In this document: piece by piece, positions 8,748-16,939 of the stretch
Layout: each line of letters starts with the position of its first letter
How positions within the stretch are numbered: the stretch's first letter is position 1
Source of the DNA: Yoonia vestfoldensis
GTDB taxonomy: Bacteria; Pseudomonadota; Alphaproteobacteria; Rhodobacterales; Rhodobacteraceae
Length of the DNA stretch: 64,000 nucleotides
Assembly (NCBI RefSeq): GCF_002158905.1
Contig: NZ_CP021431.1
Location: 2,108,001 to 2,172,000, forward strand
Reading direction: 5' to 3'
The notes under the pieces: generated by a model
Database searches by the model: none
The model's input: only the letters and a program-made list of their open reading frames with translations
Told to the model about the DNA's origin: nothing
Made by a program: the position numbers and the translations under genes

Positions 8748-9376
8748 GTCACGACCACTTTATCGGCAAAGGACCGGCCAACCTCGGGAAAGTCCTCATC
8801 GGGGCCGACATCGCTGGCAGGGCGGCCATAAAGCAATTCCTCGACCAGCGTATAGGCGGCGTCCAGATTGGCGGGGATGATATCGACCGTGCAATCATCG
8901 CGGCCCGTGACACTGACAGGACCGGCCAGCGTATAGGCGACGTAATAGCTGGGATCATAGGGCAGGATCGTCAGCGGTGCTGCGCGATCGGCAAGCTGCG
9001 CCACGGGGCGCAGATGGGTTTCGCGGATGATCCCGTTTTCATAGACCATCGCATGGTCGCGCTTTGGCGCCAGCGGCAAGATAGTGTCGCCCTGCGCCAC
9101 CTCTAGATCGCCATCGAAATCGGCGGGCCATGCGGCCACCTGCGCATCCAGCAGCGCCTGTTCATCAGGTGTCAGTTGCAGATCGCCATCGATATCAATG
9201 CCCAGATCCGCCGTGACAAGCATCGAGAAATAGGCGTCATAAACCCAGTCAAGCCGGACCGCGACGCCACCCTGCGCGTCAAAGGCCACCGCCATTTCCA
9301 CCTGCACAAAGACATGCGGATGGGCCAGCGCAGGCGCAGGCAGCAACAAGCCGATCAGGGATAATTTGCGCAACAT
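8729..9376 (-). CDS. DUF1007 periplasmic protein
   Basis: 215-residue exported protein: signal peptide MLRKLSLIGLLLPAPALA followed by HPHVFVQVEM, where the two histidines right after cleavage are typical of DUF1007. The mature part has an EF-hand-like acidic stretch (DIDGDLQLTPDE). DUF1007 proteins are repeatedly paired with NicO transporters and probably bind or hand over metal in the periplasm, which is inference. ATG 9376 places the signal peptide at the N-terminus; in-frame starts further upstream would give an unlikely leader. It overlaps the exporter gene by 19 bp. Confidence 0.8.
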   Translation of the reverse strand: MLRKLSLIGLLLPAPALAHPHVFVQVEMAVAFDAQGGVAVRLDWVYDAYFSMLVTADLGIDIDGDLQLTPDEQALLDAQVAAWPADFDGDLEVAQGDTILPLAPKRDHAMVYENGIIRETHLRPVAQLADRAAPLTILPYDPSYYVAYTLAGPVSVTGRDDCTVDIIPANLDAAYTLVEELLYGRPASDVGPDEDFPEVGRSFADKVVVTCAGLL

Positions 9377-9461
9377 GGCCTTTGCTACCGCAGGGCGCGC
9401 CATGCCGCAATCATGCTGTGGGGGCGCAGGCCACACTTGGGCGTGATCCGGCCCTGACGCA

Positions 9462-9496
9462 GACCGGCCCATCACAGGCCGCAGGCGGGGCCGGTC
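9462..9496. terminator. Strong hairpin after the epimerase gene
   Basis: A perfect 9-bp stem, GACCGGCCC (9462-9470) with GGGCCGGTC (9488-9496), 17-base loop, just beyond the epimerase stop and before the DUF1007 gene. There is no U-run, so Rho-independent termination is uncertain; it may be a 3' stabilising hairpin. Confidence 0.4.
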
Positions 9497-9501
9497 AGCC
9501 G

Positions 9502-10389
9502 CTAGCCCAAGACATCGCGCCAGGCATGTTGCGGGGCGAAACCGACCATGCGCTTGGCCTTGGCATTGCTATACATTGTTTCGTTTTCCGACATCGTGCC
9601 GCGCTGTGCGACCCCTTGGTAAAAGCGGTCGATTACCTGCTGCGCGGTGATGCCCACGCTGAGGTCGTCGTTGGAAACGTTGAACAGCTGATAGCCCAGC
9701 CCGTCGGTTTTCAGGCAGCACTCGACCATATGGCCCAGATCGCGCGCGTCGATATAGGCAAAGATATTGCGCCGCCGGGTTGCAGGATCAGCGATGAAGG
9801 CGGGAAATTTTTCCGCATATTCATGTGGTTCTATGACATTATTGATGCGCAGACCATAGATATCTATGCCAGAGCGCGCCTGAAAGCTGCGCGCCGTCGC
9901 CTCGTTGCAGACCTTGGACATCGCATAGCTGTCATGCGGCACGGTGGGGTGATCTTCATCCACCGGCACATAATCCGGGTTGACCTCGCCATGGGCGAAA
10001 CAGATGCCATAGGTGGTTTCAGAACTGGCAAAGATCACTTTGGGCACGCCGAGCTTCACCGCCGCTTCGATCACATTATAGGTGGATTGCGTGTTGATCC
10101 GGAAACATTCCGCATCGGTGCCGATCATCACGCGCGGCACGGCGGCGAAATGCACCACGGCATCGAAACGCGGCACGCCTGTGCCGGTCTCCAGCTCGTC
10201 GAAATCGGCATATTGCGACATCGCGCCGATCACCTGCCCCGCGTCGGTCAGATCGACCAGCAATTCGGACATATCCAGCCCCGATGGCACCAGATCGATA
10301 TTGACCACGCGGTGCCCCTGCGCTTGCAGATGGCGGATCGCATGTTTGCCCGCCTTGCCGCTACCACCGGTAAAGAAAATGCGCATCAT
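9502..10389 (-). CDS. NAD-dependent epimerase/dehydratase (extended SDR)
   Basis: 295-residue extended short-chain dehydrogenase. The N-terminal NAD loop is FFTGGSGKAGKH (residues 5-16), the active-site pair Y155 and K159 lies in DSYAMSK, and an upstream Ser (ASSETTYG, ~122-128) completes the triad. The nucleotide-sugar or other substrate is not evident. ATG 10389 or 10386 can start; AAAGGA precedes both. The gene is 38 bp downstream of the DMSP lyase gene on the same strand, which suggests a two-gene transcript, though a role in DMSP metabolism is not known. Confidence 0.85.
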   Translation of the reverse strand: MMRIFFTGGSGKAGKHAIRHLQAQGHRVVNIDLVPSGLDMSELLVDLTDAGQVIGAMSQYADFDELETGTGVPRFDAVVHFAAVPRVMIGTDAECFRINTQSTYNVIEAAVKLGVPKVIFASSETTYGICFAHGEVNPDYVPVDEDHPTVPHDSYAMSKVCNEATARSFQARSGIDIYGLRINNVIEPHEYAEKFPAFIADPATRRRNIFAYIDARDLGHMVECCLKTDGLGYQLFNVSNDDLSVGITAQQVIDRFYQGVAQRGTMSENETMYSNAKAKRMVGFAPQHAWRDVLG

Positions 10390-10427
10390 CGTTCCTTTCG
10401 CGCTAGGTGCTGTCCTTGCGCGCCTGC

Positions 10428-11090
10428 CTATTTGCGCGGGCGCGAAAAGACCATCTTTTGCCCGGCCAGATCGGCGGGCTTGCCCAGCCAGGCATAGGCC
10501 AGCAATGCGGGTTCACGGTCGCCCACGGTGATCCTGTGCAGATGATCCGGCGGGTTAAAGATCATCGAGCCGGGCACATAGACGCCTTGGTGATTCTCGG
10601 ACACGGCGCCCGACAGGCAGACATAGCTTTCGGTGATCCCCTGATGCGCATGGGCTGGATAGGTGCAGCCGGGCGCGAATAACACCACGCCCAGGATGAT
10701 CTCTGAGGTGATGACCGGCCCGTTCGGCCCTGCGATTTCGGCATAAGCATAGGAACCGGCCAGCGACGGGGGGACCTTTTCATAGCCATATTGCCAGGAA
10801 AAATCCACGCTGAGCGTATCAAGCGCCCGGATCGTCGAGGCCATGATCCCCGAGCGCCCCTGATCCAGCGCCCGGCGCAGATGCGCGGTGACAGGTTTCT
10901 GCGCGGCGGGCTGCAATTGCACGGGCGCATGTGCCTTGATCACGCGGTTGATCGCCTCGCGCACCTGGCGTTGATGGCTGCGGATGCGATCGCTGCCGCC
11001 CGCGGGGATCGCGCGGTAAAGCTCGTAGAATTCCGCCAGCAGATAGCGCCAATCCGGCAAGCCCTTGATCGTGGTCATTGTGTTGGTCAT
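10428..11090 (-). CDS. dddL: DddL-type dimethylsulfoniopropionate lyase (cupin)
   Basis: 220-residue cytosolic protein whose C-terminal half is a cupin. The metal-binding pattern of Ddd lyases is intact: H147, H149, E154 and Y156 (HAHQGITESY) and H185 (PPDHLHRI). Around it are the strongly family-like stretches LGVVLFAPGCTYP and SENHQGVYVPGS, and FYELYRAIPAGGS at the N-terminus. DddL cleaves DMSP to dimethyl sulfide and acrylate. Length agrees with DddL (~230) rather than DddQ (~200) or DddW (~150). ATG 11090 follows a GGGGGGC ribosome-binding site. It is divergent from parE. The exact Ddd subfamily is from memory of homologues. Confidence 0.78.
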   Translation of the reverse strand: MTNTMTTIKGLPDWRYLLAEFYELYRAIPAGGSDRIRSHQRQVREAINRVIKAHAPVQLQPAAQKPVTAHLRRALDQGRSGIMASTIRALDTLSVDFSWQYGYEKVPPSLAGSYAYAEIAGPNGPVITSEIILGVVLFAPGCTYPAHAHQGITESYVCLSGAVSENHQGVYVPGSMIFNPPDHLHRITVGDREPALLAYAWLGKPADLAGQKMVFSRPRK

Positions 11091-11212
11091 CGCGCCCCCC
11101 GTTTGGTGGAACCTGCCACAGCACCAAGGCCATGACAAACACGATCTGCGGGGTCTTTCATGGACGCCCCCCCTCTGCCATAAAGGCGCAAACCACAAGA
11201 AAAGAGCAGCCA

Positions 11213-13171
11213 ATGGCCGACGACCTTTTGTCCACCACAGGACCCGATGATTACAATGCCAGCAGCATCGAAGTGCTGGAAGGTTTGGAACCGGTCCGCA
11301 AGCGCCCCGGCATGTATATCGGCGGCACAGATGAACGCGCTTTGCATCATCTGGTGGCCGAGGTGCTGGACAATTCCATGGACGAGGCTGTCGCAGGCCA
11401 TGCCAACCGGATCGAGGTGGAATTGCACGCCGATCATTCGGTCACCATCCGCGATAACGGGCGCGGCATCCCGGTTGATCCGCATCCGAAATTCCCCGAC
11501 AAATCCGCGCTAGAGGTGATCCTTTGCACGCTCCACGCGGGCGGTAAATTCTCGGGCAAGGCCTATCAGACATCGGGCGGGTTGCACGGGGTCGGCGCAT
11601 CGGTGGTCAATGCGCTGTCGGATTCGATGATCGTGCAGGTCGCGCGCAACAAGGAATTGTTCGAACAGCGCTTTTCGCGCGGTATCCCCCTTGGCCCGAT
11701 CCAGAAACTGGGACCCACGCAAAACCGGCGCGGCACGACCGTCACATTCCATGCAGATGAACAGATTTTCGGGTCACAGAAGTTCAAACCTGCGCGGCTT
11801 TATAAATCCATCCAGTCCAAGGCTTATCTGTTTTCCGGCGTTGAAATCCGCTGGAAATCGGAAATCAACGACGGCGAAACCCCGCTGGAGGCGACATTCC
11901 ATTTTCCCGGCGGTCTGGCCGATTACCTGAAAGAAACCTTGGGCAAATCCGCGACCTATGCCGAACGGCCCTTTGCGGGCAGCGTCGATTTCAGCGACAA
12001 ATTCAACGAACCCGGCAAGGTCGAATGGGCGATCAACTGGACGCCGGTGCGCGACGGGTTCATCCAATCCTATTGCAACACGGTCCCCACCCCCGAAGGC
12101 GGCACCCATGTCGCGGGCTTCTGGAACGCGATCCTCAAGGGCATCAAGGGCTATGGCGAGCTGGCCAATAACAAGAAAGCCGGGCTGATCACCCGCGAAG
12201 ACCTGATGTCGGGCGGCTGCGCGCTGGTGTCCTGTTTCATCCGCGAACCGGCTTTCGTGGGCCAGACCAAGGACAGGCTGTCATCCGAAATCGCCGCCCG
12301 CATGACCGAAGGCGCCGTGCGCGACCATTTCGACAATTGGCTGGCGGCAGATACCAAATCGGCGGGCGCGATCCTTGATTTCCTGGTCCTGCGCGCCGAG
12401 GAACGCCTGCGCCGCCGTCAGGAAAAGGAGACCGCCCGCAAATCCGCGACCAAGAAACTGCGCCTGCCCGGCAAGTTGACCGATTGCACATCCAAGGACC
12501 GCAGGGGCACGGAATTGTTCATCGTCGAGGGGGATTCCGCCGGTGGCTCTGGCAAGGGCGCGCGCAACCGCGTCAATCAGGCGCTGTTGCCGCTGAAGGG
12601 CAAGATTTTGAACGTGCTGGGCGCGGCATCGAACAAGCTGACCACCAATCAGGAAATCAACGATCTGTGCGAGGCCTTGGGCGTCGGCATGGGCACCAAG
12701 TTCAACGTCGATGATCTGCGCTATGAAAAGATCATCATCATGACCGATGCCGATGTGGATGGCGCGCATATCGCCAGCCTCTTGATGACGTTCTTTTTCA
12801 CCCAGATGCGCCCGCTGATCGACCACGGGCATCTCTATCTGGCCTGCCCGCCGCTCTATCGGCTGACCCAGGGCGCGCGGCGCATCTATGTGGCGGATGA
12901 CGCCGAAAAAGAACGCGTGCTGGCCAAGGGTCTGGGCGGCAAAGGCAAGATCGACGTGCAACGCTTCAAGGGTCTGGGCGAAATGGACGCCAAGGACCTG
13001 AAAGAAACCACGATGGACCCCGCCACCCGCAAACTGATCCGCGTGACCGTGCATGATGAAGTGCCCGGCGACACCGCCGATCTGGTCGAGCGGCTGATGG
13101 GGAAAAAGCCAGAACTGCGGTTCCAGTACATTCAGGAAAACGCGCGGTTCGTGGAGGAGTTGGACCTGTAG
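11213..13171 (+). CDS. parE: DNA topoisomerase IV subunit B
   Basis: 652-residue ATPase subunit of topoisomerase IV, which with ParC decatenates daughter chromosomes. GHKL ATPase residues E50 and N54 are in AEVLDNSMDEA, the DNGRGIPV loop follows, then TSGGLHGVGASVVNALS. The TOPRIM domain has EGDSAGGSGKG near residue 438 and TDADVDGAH near 511. The GGTDERALHHL stretch and the short length favour ParE over GyrB. ATG 11213 has a weak AAGAG upstream. The stop codon TAG is the first part of a GTAG-headed hairpin repeat. Confidence 0.95.
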   Translation: MADDLLSTTGPDDYNASSIEVLEGLEPVRKRPGMYIGGTDERALHHLVAEVLDNSMDEAVAGHANRIEVELHADHSVTIRDNGRGIPVDPHPKFPDKSALEVILCTLHAGGKFSGKAYQTSGGLHGVGASVVNALSDSMIVQVARNKELFEQRFSRGIPLGPIQKLGPTQNRRGTTVTFHADEQIFGSQKFKPARLYKSIQSKAYLFSGVEIRWKSEINDGETPLEATFHFPGGLADYLKETLGKSATYAERPFAGSVDFSDKFNEPGKVEWAINWTPVRDGFIQSYCNTVPTPEGGTHVAGFWNAILKGIKGYGELANNKKAGLITREDLMSGGCALVSCFIREPAFVGQTKDRLSSEIAARMTEGAVRDHFDNWLAADTKSAGAILDFLVLRAEERLRRRQEKETARKSATKKLRLPGKLTDCTSKDRRGTELFIVEGDSAGGSGKGARNRVNQALLPLKGKILNVLGAASNKLTTNQEINDLCEALGVGMGTKFNVDDLRYEKIIIMTDADVDGAHIASLLMTFFFTQMRPLIDHGHLYLACPPLYRLTQGARRIYVADDAEKERVLAKGLGGKGKIDVQRFKGLGEMDAKDLKETTMDPATRKLIRVTVHDEVPGDTADLVERLMGKKPELRFQYIQENARFVEELDL

Positions 13172-13247
13172 GGTGCGCATCCTGCGCACCTGTTAGGAAC
13201 CACATCGACCACATCGACCACATCGGTGCGCAAAATGCGCACCCTAC
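13168..13247. repeat. Double-hairpin REP-like element with internal 9-bp direct repeats
   Basis: Two near-identical hairpins in inverted orientation: GGTGCGCA-TCC-TGCGCACC (13172-13190) and GGTGCGCA-AAA-TGCGCACC (13225-13243). The outer 13 bases (13168-13180 and 13235-13247) are a perfect inverted repeat headed by GTAGGG. Between them ACCACATCG is repeated three times head to tail (13199-13225). The left GTAG contains the TAG stop of parE. A pair of GTAG-headed palindromes facing each other is the layout of REP doublets (BIMEs) mobilised by RAYT transposases. It may also end the parE transcript. Confidence 0.75.
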
Positions 13248-13278
13248 CCTTGGGTTAACGGCGCCCTATATTCTCCTC

Positions 13279-13995
13279 ATGCGCCAGCTGATCCTTGCCC
13301 TCTTCCTCGCCGGGCCTGCCTTTGCCCAGCAGATCGAGACCGACCTTGAACTGGTCCTGCTCGCCGATGCCTCGGGGTCCATCGACGCGGAAGAACTGCT
13401 GTTCCAGCGGCAATCCTATGCGACCGCGATCACCGATCCGGCGGTTGTCGCGGCGATCCAGAACACGCTTTACGGGTCCATCGCGGTCACTTATGTCGAA
13501 TGGGCCAGCAATCAGGCGACGGTCGTGGACTGGACCATCATCGCCGATATGGACAGCGCCACCGCCTTTGCAGGCGCGCTGATCGGCCCGCCACGGCAGG
13601 CCAGCGGCAGCAATGCCATCGGGGCGGCGCTGCTTTACGCGATGGACCAGATCGAGGGCAATGACATCCGTTCGCTGCGCCGCGTGATCGATTTTTCGGG
13701 TGATACGATGGCCAATACGCTTGGCCCCGCGATCACCACCTCACGCGATCAGGTGGTGGCGGCGGGCATCACGATCAACGCCCTGCCGATCCTGCGCAGC
13801 AATGATTTCCGCAGCAATAGCGGGCTGGTCAATCTTTATGAACAAAACATCATCGGCGGCCCGAATGCCTTTGTCATGCCCGCGATGGATGGCGCGGAAT
13901 TCACCGATGCCATCCGCCGCAAGCTGATCCTGGAAATCGCAGGCACAAGGCCCGACACGCCGCTGGCCACAGCGCTGTTGCAGCAGATCCCGTAG
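13279..13995 (+). CDS. DUF1194 (VWA-like) exported protein
   Basis: 238 residues with signal peptide MRQLILALFLAGPAFA. The mature part is a von Willebrand A-like fold with a MIDAS-type metal site D30-x-S32-x-S34 (LADASGSID) and a later RVIDFSGDTMAN stretch. DUF1194 proteins are mainly alphaproteobacterial and lack a defined role. It is alone between parE and a convergent cytochrome gene. The stop TAG lies inside a GTAG-headed REP hairpin, as for parE. Confidence 0.85.
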   Translation: MRQLILALFLAGPAFAQQIETDLELVLLADASGSIDAEELLFQRQSYATAITDPAVVAAIQNTLYGSIAVTYVEWASNQATVVDWTIIADMDSATAFAGALIGPPRQASGSNAIGAALLYAMDQIEGNDIRSLRRVIDFSGDTMANTLGPAITTSRDQVVAAGITINALPILRSNDFRSNSGLVNLYEQNIIGGPNAFVMPAMDGAEFTDAIRRKLILEIAGTRPDTPLATALLQQIP

Positions 13996-14017
13996 GGCGG
14001 GGTTCACCCCGCCGCCC
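13992..14017 (+). repeat. GTAG-headed REP hairpin, copy A
   Basis: GTAG followed by the hairpin GGCGGGG-TTCA-CCCCGCC and a GCCC tail. The same 26 bases recur at 58911-58936. The element sits exactly between the convergent DUF1194 and cytochrome c genes, and its TAG is the DUF1194 stop codon. Confidence 0.8.
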
Positions 14018-14022
14018 GCAAA

Positions 14023-14409
14023 TCAGCGTTGCAGGCTTTCCAGATAATCCGTCAGCACCAGCAATTTCCACGGCACCGGCGTGCCCAGCCCGTCGTTTTC
14101 CACGATCACCGTATCGCCCAGATCACCGGCACCGAATTCGGGCATCGCCCCTGACAGATGCTGGCCCGCCTGATAGCCGTCAATCGTGCTCATCACCGCG
14201 TCACGCGGGAAAGTGCCGCCATTGCGCGCCGAAATCTGCGTCAGATCGGGGGCAGTGACGCCCAGATCGCGCGCCATTGGCCCGTTGCCAGTCCCGTCGA
14301 CACCGTGGCAGGCGGCGCAATTTTCCAGATAGACGCTGCGCCCGTCGATCGGCTGCTCGTCAACGCAGGCCGCCAGCGCCAGCGCCGCGCCAAGAATGAA
14401 TATCCGCAT
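14023..14409 (-). CDS. Small lipoprotein c-type cytochrome
   Basis: 128 residues. Lipoprotein signal with lipobox LAAC (Cys15), so membrane-anchored facing the periplasm. A single haem site CAACH at 31-35, with a probable axial Met in GAMPEFG near residue 90. The class I fold is normal in size. The electron partner is not apparent from neighbours. Convergent with DUF1194; divergent from the ydcZ-like gene with ~100 bp between. Confidence 0.9.
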   Translation of the reverse strand: MRIFILGAALALAACVDEQPIDGRSVYLENCAACHGVDGTGNGPMARDLGVTAPDLTQISARNGGTFPRDAVMSTIDGYQAGQHLSGAMPEFGAGDLGDTVIVENDGLGTPVPWKLLVLTDYLESLQR

Positions 14410-14507
14410 GATTTGCCTCCTCGTTTTTTATCAGACTAGCAAAGTCGCGCGCGGCAAGCCATGCTCCAGATCATATCGCCCCCCTCAGGACAATCGAAAG
14501 GGCTGCA

Positions 14508-14942
14508 ATGTTCCATTACGCGCTGATCATGCTGGCCGCAGGCCTTGGTATTCCGGTGCTTGCAGCCTTGAACGCGGCGTTGGGCCGGCAGATCGGGTCA
14601 CCGGCGATGGCGGCGGCGGTGCTGTTCGTGGTGGCCTTTGGCGTGGCGCTGATCGCGGCCCTGCTGACCCAGCCACAGGCGGCGGCACGGCTGGCATCGG
14701 CGCCCAAATACCTGTTTCTGGCAGGCACGCTGGTCGCCTTTTACATCCTGTCGATCACATGGATCGCGCCGGTGATCGGGCTTGGCAATGCGGTGTTTTT
14801 CGTGCTGCTGGGGCAATTGATCTCGGCGGCGGCCATCGACCATTTCGGGCTGTTTGCCGCACAGGTCACCCCGCTGACCGGCACCCGTGCCGCCGGGATC
14901 GCGCTGATGGCCGCTGGCGTGGTCTTGACCCAGAAGGTCTAA
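14508..14942 (+). CDS. DMT-superfamily YdcZ (DUF606) membrane protein
   Basis: 144 residues with about five hydrophobic helices (for example [18 protein letters not shown] at the N-terminus, the start pattern of this family). These are half-size members of the drug/metabolite transporter superfamily that probably dimerise; the substrate is unknown. ATG 14508 lies seven bases after AAAGGGC. The stop overlaps the convergent lolD stop by four bases. Confidence 0.82.
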   Translation: MFHYALIMLAAGLGIPVLAALNAALGRQIGSPAMAAAVLFVVAFGVALIAALLTQPQAAARLASAPKYLFLAGTLVAFYILSITWIAPVIGLGNAVFFVLLGQLISAAAIDHFGLFAAQVTPLTGTRAAGIALMAAGVVLTQKV

Positions 14943-15619
14943 ACCGGCACCAGAACGCCCGCTTGCAGCCGCAGCTGCCGATCCATCCGCGCGGCCAGAT
15001 CAAGGTTATGCGTCGCAATCACCGCCGCCAGCCCGGTATCGCGCACCAGCCCGATCAGGGTCTCGAACACGCGGTTGGATGTCTCGGGGTCCAGATTGCC
15101 GGTTGGTTCATCCGCCAGCAATAATGCAGGCTCGTTCGCCAGTGCCCGGCAAAAGGCGACGCGCTGCTGTTCGCCCCCCGACAGCGCCGCAGGCCGGTGC
15201 GCGGCCCGTCCCGCGATGCCGACGCGGTCCAGCAGCCCCATTGCGCGGGTATGGGCGGTTTTTTCGCTGACACCATTGGCCAGCTGCGGCAGCACGATGT
15301 TTTCCAGCGCCGAAAATTCCGGCAGCAGATGGTGGAACTGGTAGATGAACCCGACCTGCCCCCGCCGCACGCCGGTGCGTTTGCGATCCGATAGCCGCGT
15401 CATATCCACGCCCGCGATGCTGACCCGACCGCTGTCGGGCGTATCCAGCAGCCCCGCGATATGCAGCAAGGTCGATTTGCCCGCCCCCGATGGCGCGACA
15501 AGCGCCACGATCTCGCCTGCGCCGACGCTCAGATCCACGCCTTGCAGCACGCGCACCTCGTTGGGTTTGCCCGCGTGATAGGTCTTGTGCAGATCATGCA
15601 GCGACAGGATCTCATTCAT
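14939..15619 (-). CDS. lolD: Lipoprotein-releasing ABC transporter ATPase LolD
   Basis: 226-residue ATPase of the LolCDE complex, which extracts outer-membrane lipoproteins from the inner membrane. Walker A is at ~42-50 (APSGAGKST; the usual first Gly is Ala), the signature is LSGGEQQR, Walker B is [12 protein letters not shown] and the switch His is in IATHNLDLA. It overlaps the 3' end of the permease gene by eight bases and is translated after it. Confidence 0.93.
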   Translation of the reverse strand: MNEILSLHDLHKTYHAGKPNEVRVLQGVDLSVGAGEIVALVAPSGAGKSTLLHIAGLLDTPDSGRVSIAGVDMTRLSDRKRTGVRRGQVGFIYQFHHLLPEFSALENIVLPQLANGVSEKTAHTRAMGLLDRVGIAGRAAHRPAALSGGEQQRVAFCRALANEPALLLADEPTGNLDPETSNRVFETLIGLVRDTGLAAVIATHNLDLAARMDRQLRLQAGVLVPV

Positions 15620-16868
15620 AGCGCAGCGCCTCGACCGGATTCATGCGCGCGGCGCGGCGGGCGGGAAAGATCGTGATGATCCAGGACAGGCCCAGCGACA
15701 GCGATACGGCCTTCAGCACATCGGACAGATGCAATTCGGCAGGCACGTTATAGATCCCCCGGATCGACGGATCCCAGACACCGCCGCCCGCGACATAATT
15801 CACCAGGCTGAAAATCTGGTCGATATAGATCGCGAAGAGACAGCCCAGGATCACGCCCAGCGCCGTCCCGATCGTGCCGATCCCGGCCCCGCAGATAAAG
15901 AAAATCCGCAGGATCGACCCTTCGGTCAGCCCCATCGTGCGCAGGATGCCCACATCGCGGCCCTTGTTTTTGACCAGCATGATCAGCCCGCTGATGATAT
16001 TCATCGAGGCCACCAGCACCAGAATGGACAGGATGATGAACATCACATTATCTTCAATCGTCAGCGCGCGCAGGAACCGGCCCACGCGGTCCTGCCAGCT
16101 ATAGGCCCAGACATTGGGGCCTGCGGCATTGGCGATATCCTGTTTCAAAGCCTCGGATTGGTTGATGTCGTCCAGCCGCACATCCAGCTCATCCGCCACA
16201 GAATCGCGGTTAAAGATGCTTTGCGCCACATCAAAGGGCAGATAGGCGCGCACCTCGTCGATCTGATAGCGGCCGGTGGAAAAGATATAGACCACCTCAT
16301 AGGCATTGCGCCGTGTCGATTGACCCATCGGCGTGGCCGCGCCGGACCGTGTGGTGATCTCGATCCGGTCGCCAAGCCCAAGCCCGAGGTTCGCCGCCAA
16401 GGCAGAGCCAAGGGCTATCCCGTTCGGCAGGTCGTCGATATCGCCGATGGTGCGTTCGCTATCCACGATAGCCTCGGAGGCCTTAAGGTCATCCAGATGG
16501 ATGCCATAGATATCGGCAAGCGCGATCTGCCCGAAAGCCCCCGCCATCGCCTGCCCGCGCACCAAGGGCGCGACACTGGCCACACCGGGCACTTGCATGA
16601 TCCGCTCGGCCATTTCGGCGTAATCCGCGATCACGTCACGCGGGCGCACCACGGTGACATGGGCATTGGCCCCCACAATCGTATCGATGAATTCAGCGCG
16701 AAAGCCCGACCGCACGGCCAGCGTCGCAATCAGCGCGAAGACGGCCAGCGTGACACCGATCAGGCTGATCCATGTCATGACGCTGACGCCACCCTCGGCG
16801 CGTTTGGCGCGGATATAGCGCCAGGCGATCATCCATTCGAATTTGGCAAAAGGGCGCGGTGTATTCAT
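15612..16868 (-). CDS. Lipoprotein-releasing ABC transporter permease LolC/E
   Basis: 418-residue FtsX-type permease: an N-terminal helix near residues 30-50 ([20 protein letters not shown]), a large periplasmic domain, then three C-terminal helices. Alphaproteobacteria often have one LolC/E-like subunit that homodimerises with LolD, and only one copy is seen here. The typical N-terminal motif [14 protein letters not shown] is present. It lies upstream of lolD (8-bp overlap) and downstream of proS, all on the minus strand with a 71-bp gap to proS. Confidence 0.9.
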   Translation of the reverse strand: MNTPRPFAKFEWMIAWRYIRAKRAEGGVSVMTWISLIGVTLAVFALIATLAVRSGFRAEFIDTIVGANAHVTVVRPRDVIADYAEMAERIMQVPGVASVAPLVRGQAMAGAFGQIALADIYGIHLDDLKASEAIVDSERTIGDIDDLPNGIALGSALAANLGLGLGDRIEITTRSGAATPMGQSTRRNAYEVVYIFSTGRYQIDEVRAYLPFDVAQSIFNRDSVADELDVRLDDINQSEALKQDIANAAGPNVWAYSWQDRVGRFLRALTIEDNVMFIILSILVLVASMNIISGLIMLVKNKGRDVGILRTMGLTEGSILRIFFICGAGIGTIGTALGVILGCLFAIYIDQIFSLVNYVAGGGVWDPSIRGIYNVPAELHLSDVLKAVSLSLGLSWIITIFPARRAARMNPVEALRYE

Positions 16869-16939
16869 GGCCTGCTACATAGCGCGCAGGCCAAGGCTGC
16901 ACCAGCACCCTTTGGTTGTGGTCGCGCGGATCAGCGCGA

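Noticed and set aside
11213..13171. Reading this gene as gyrB
   Set aside because: GGTDERALHHL near the ATP site and the 652-residue length fit ParE, not the ~800-residue alphaproteobacterial GyrB.
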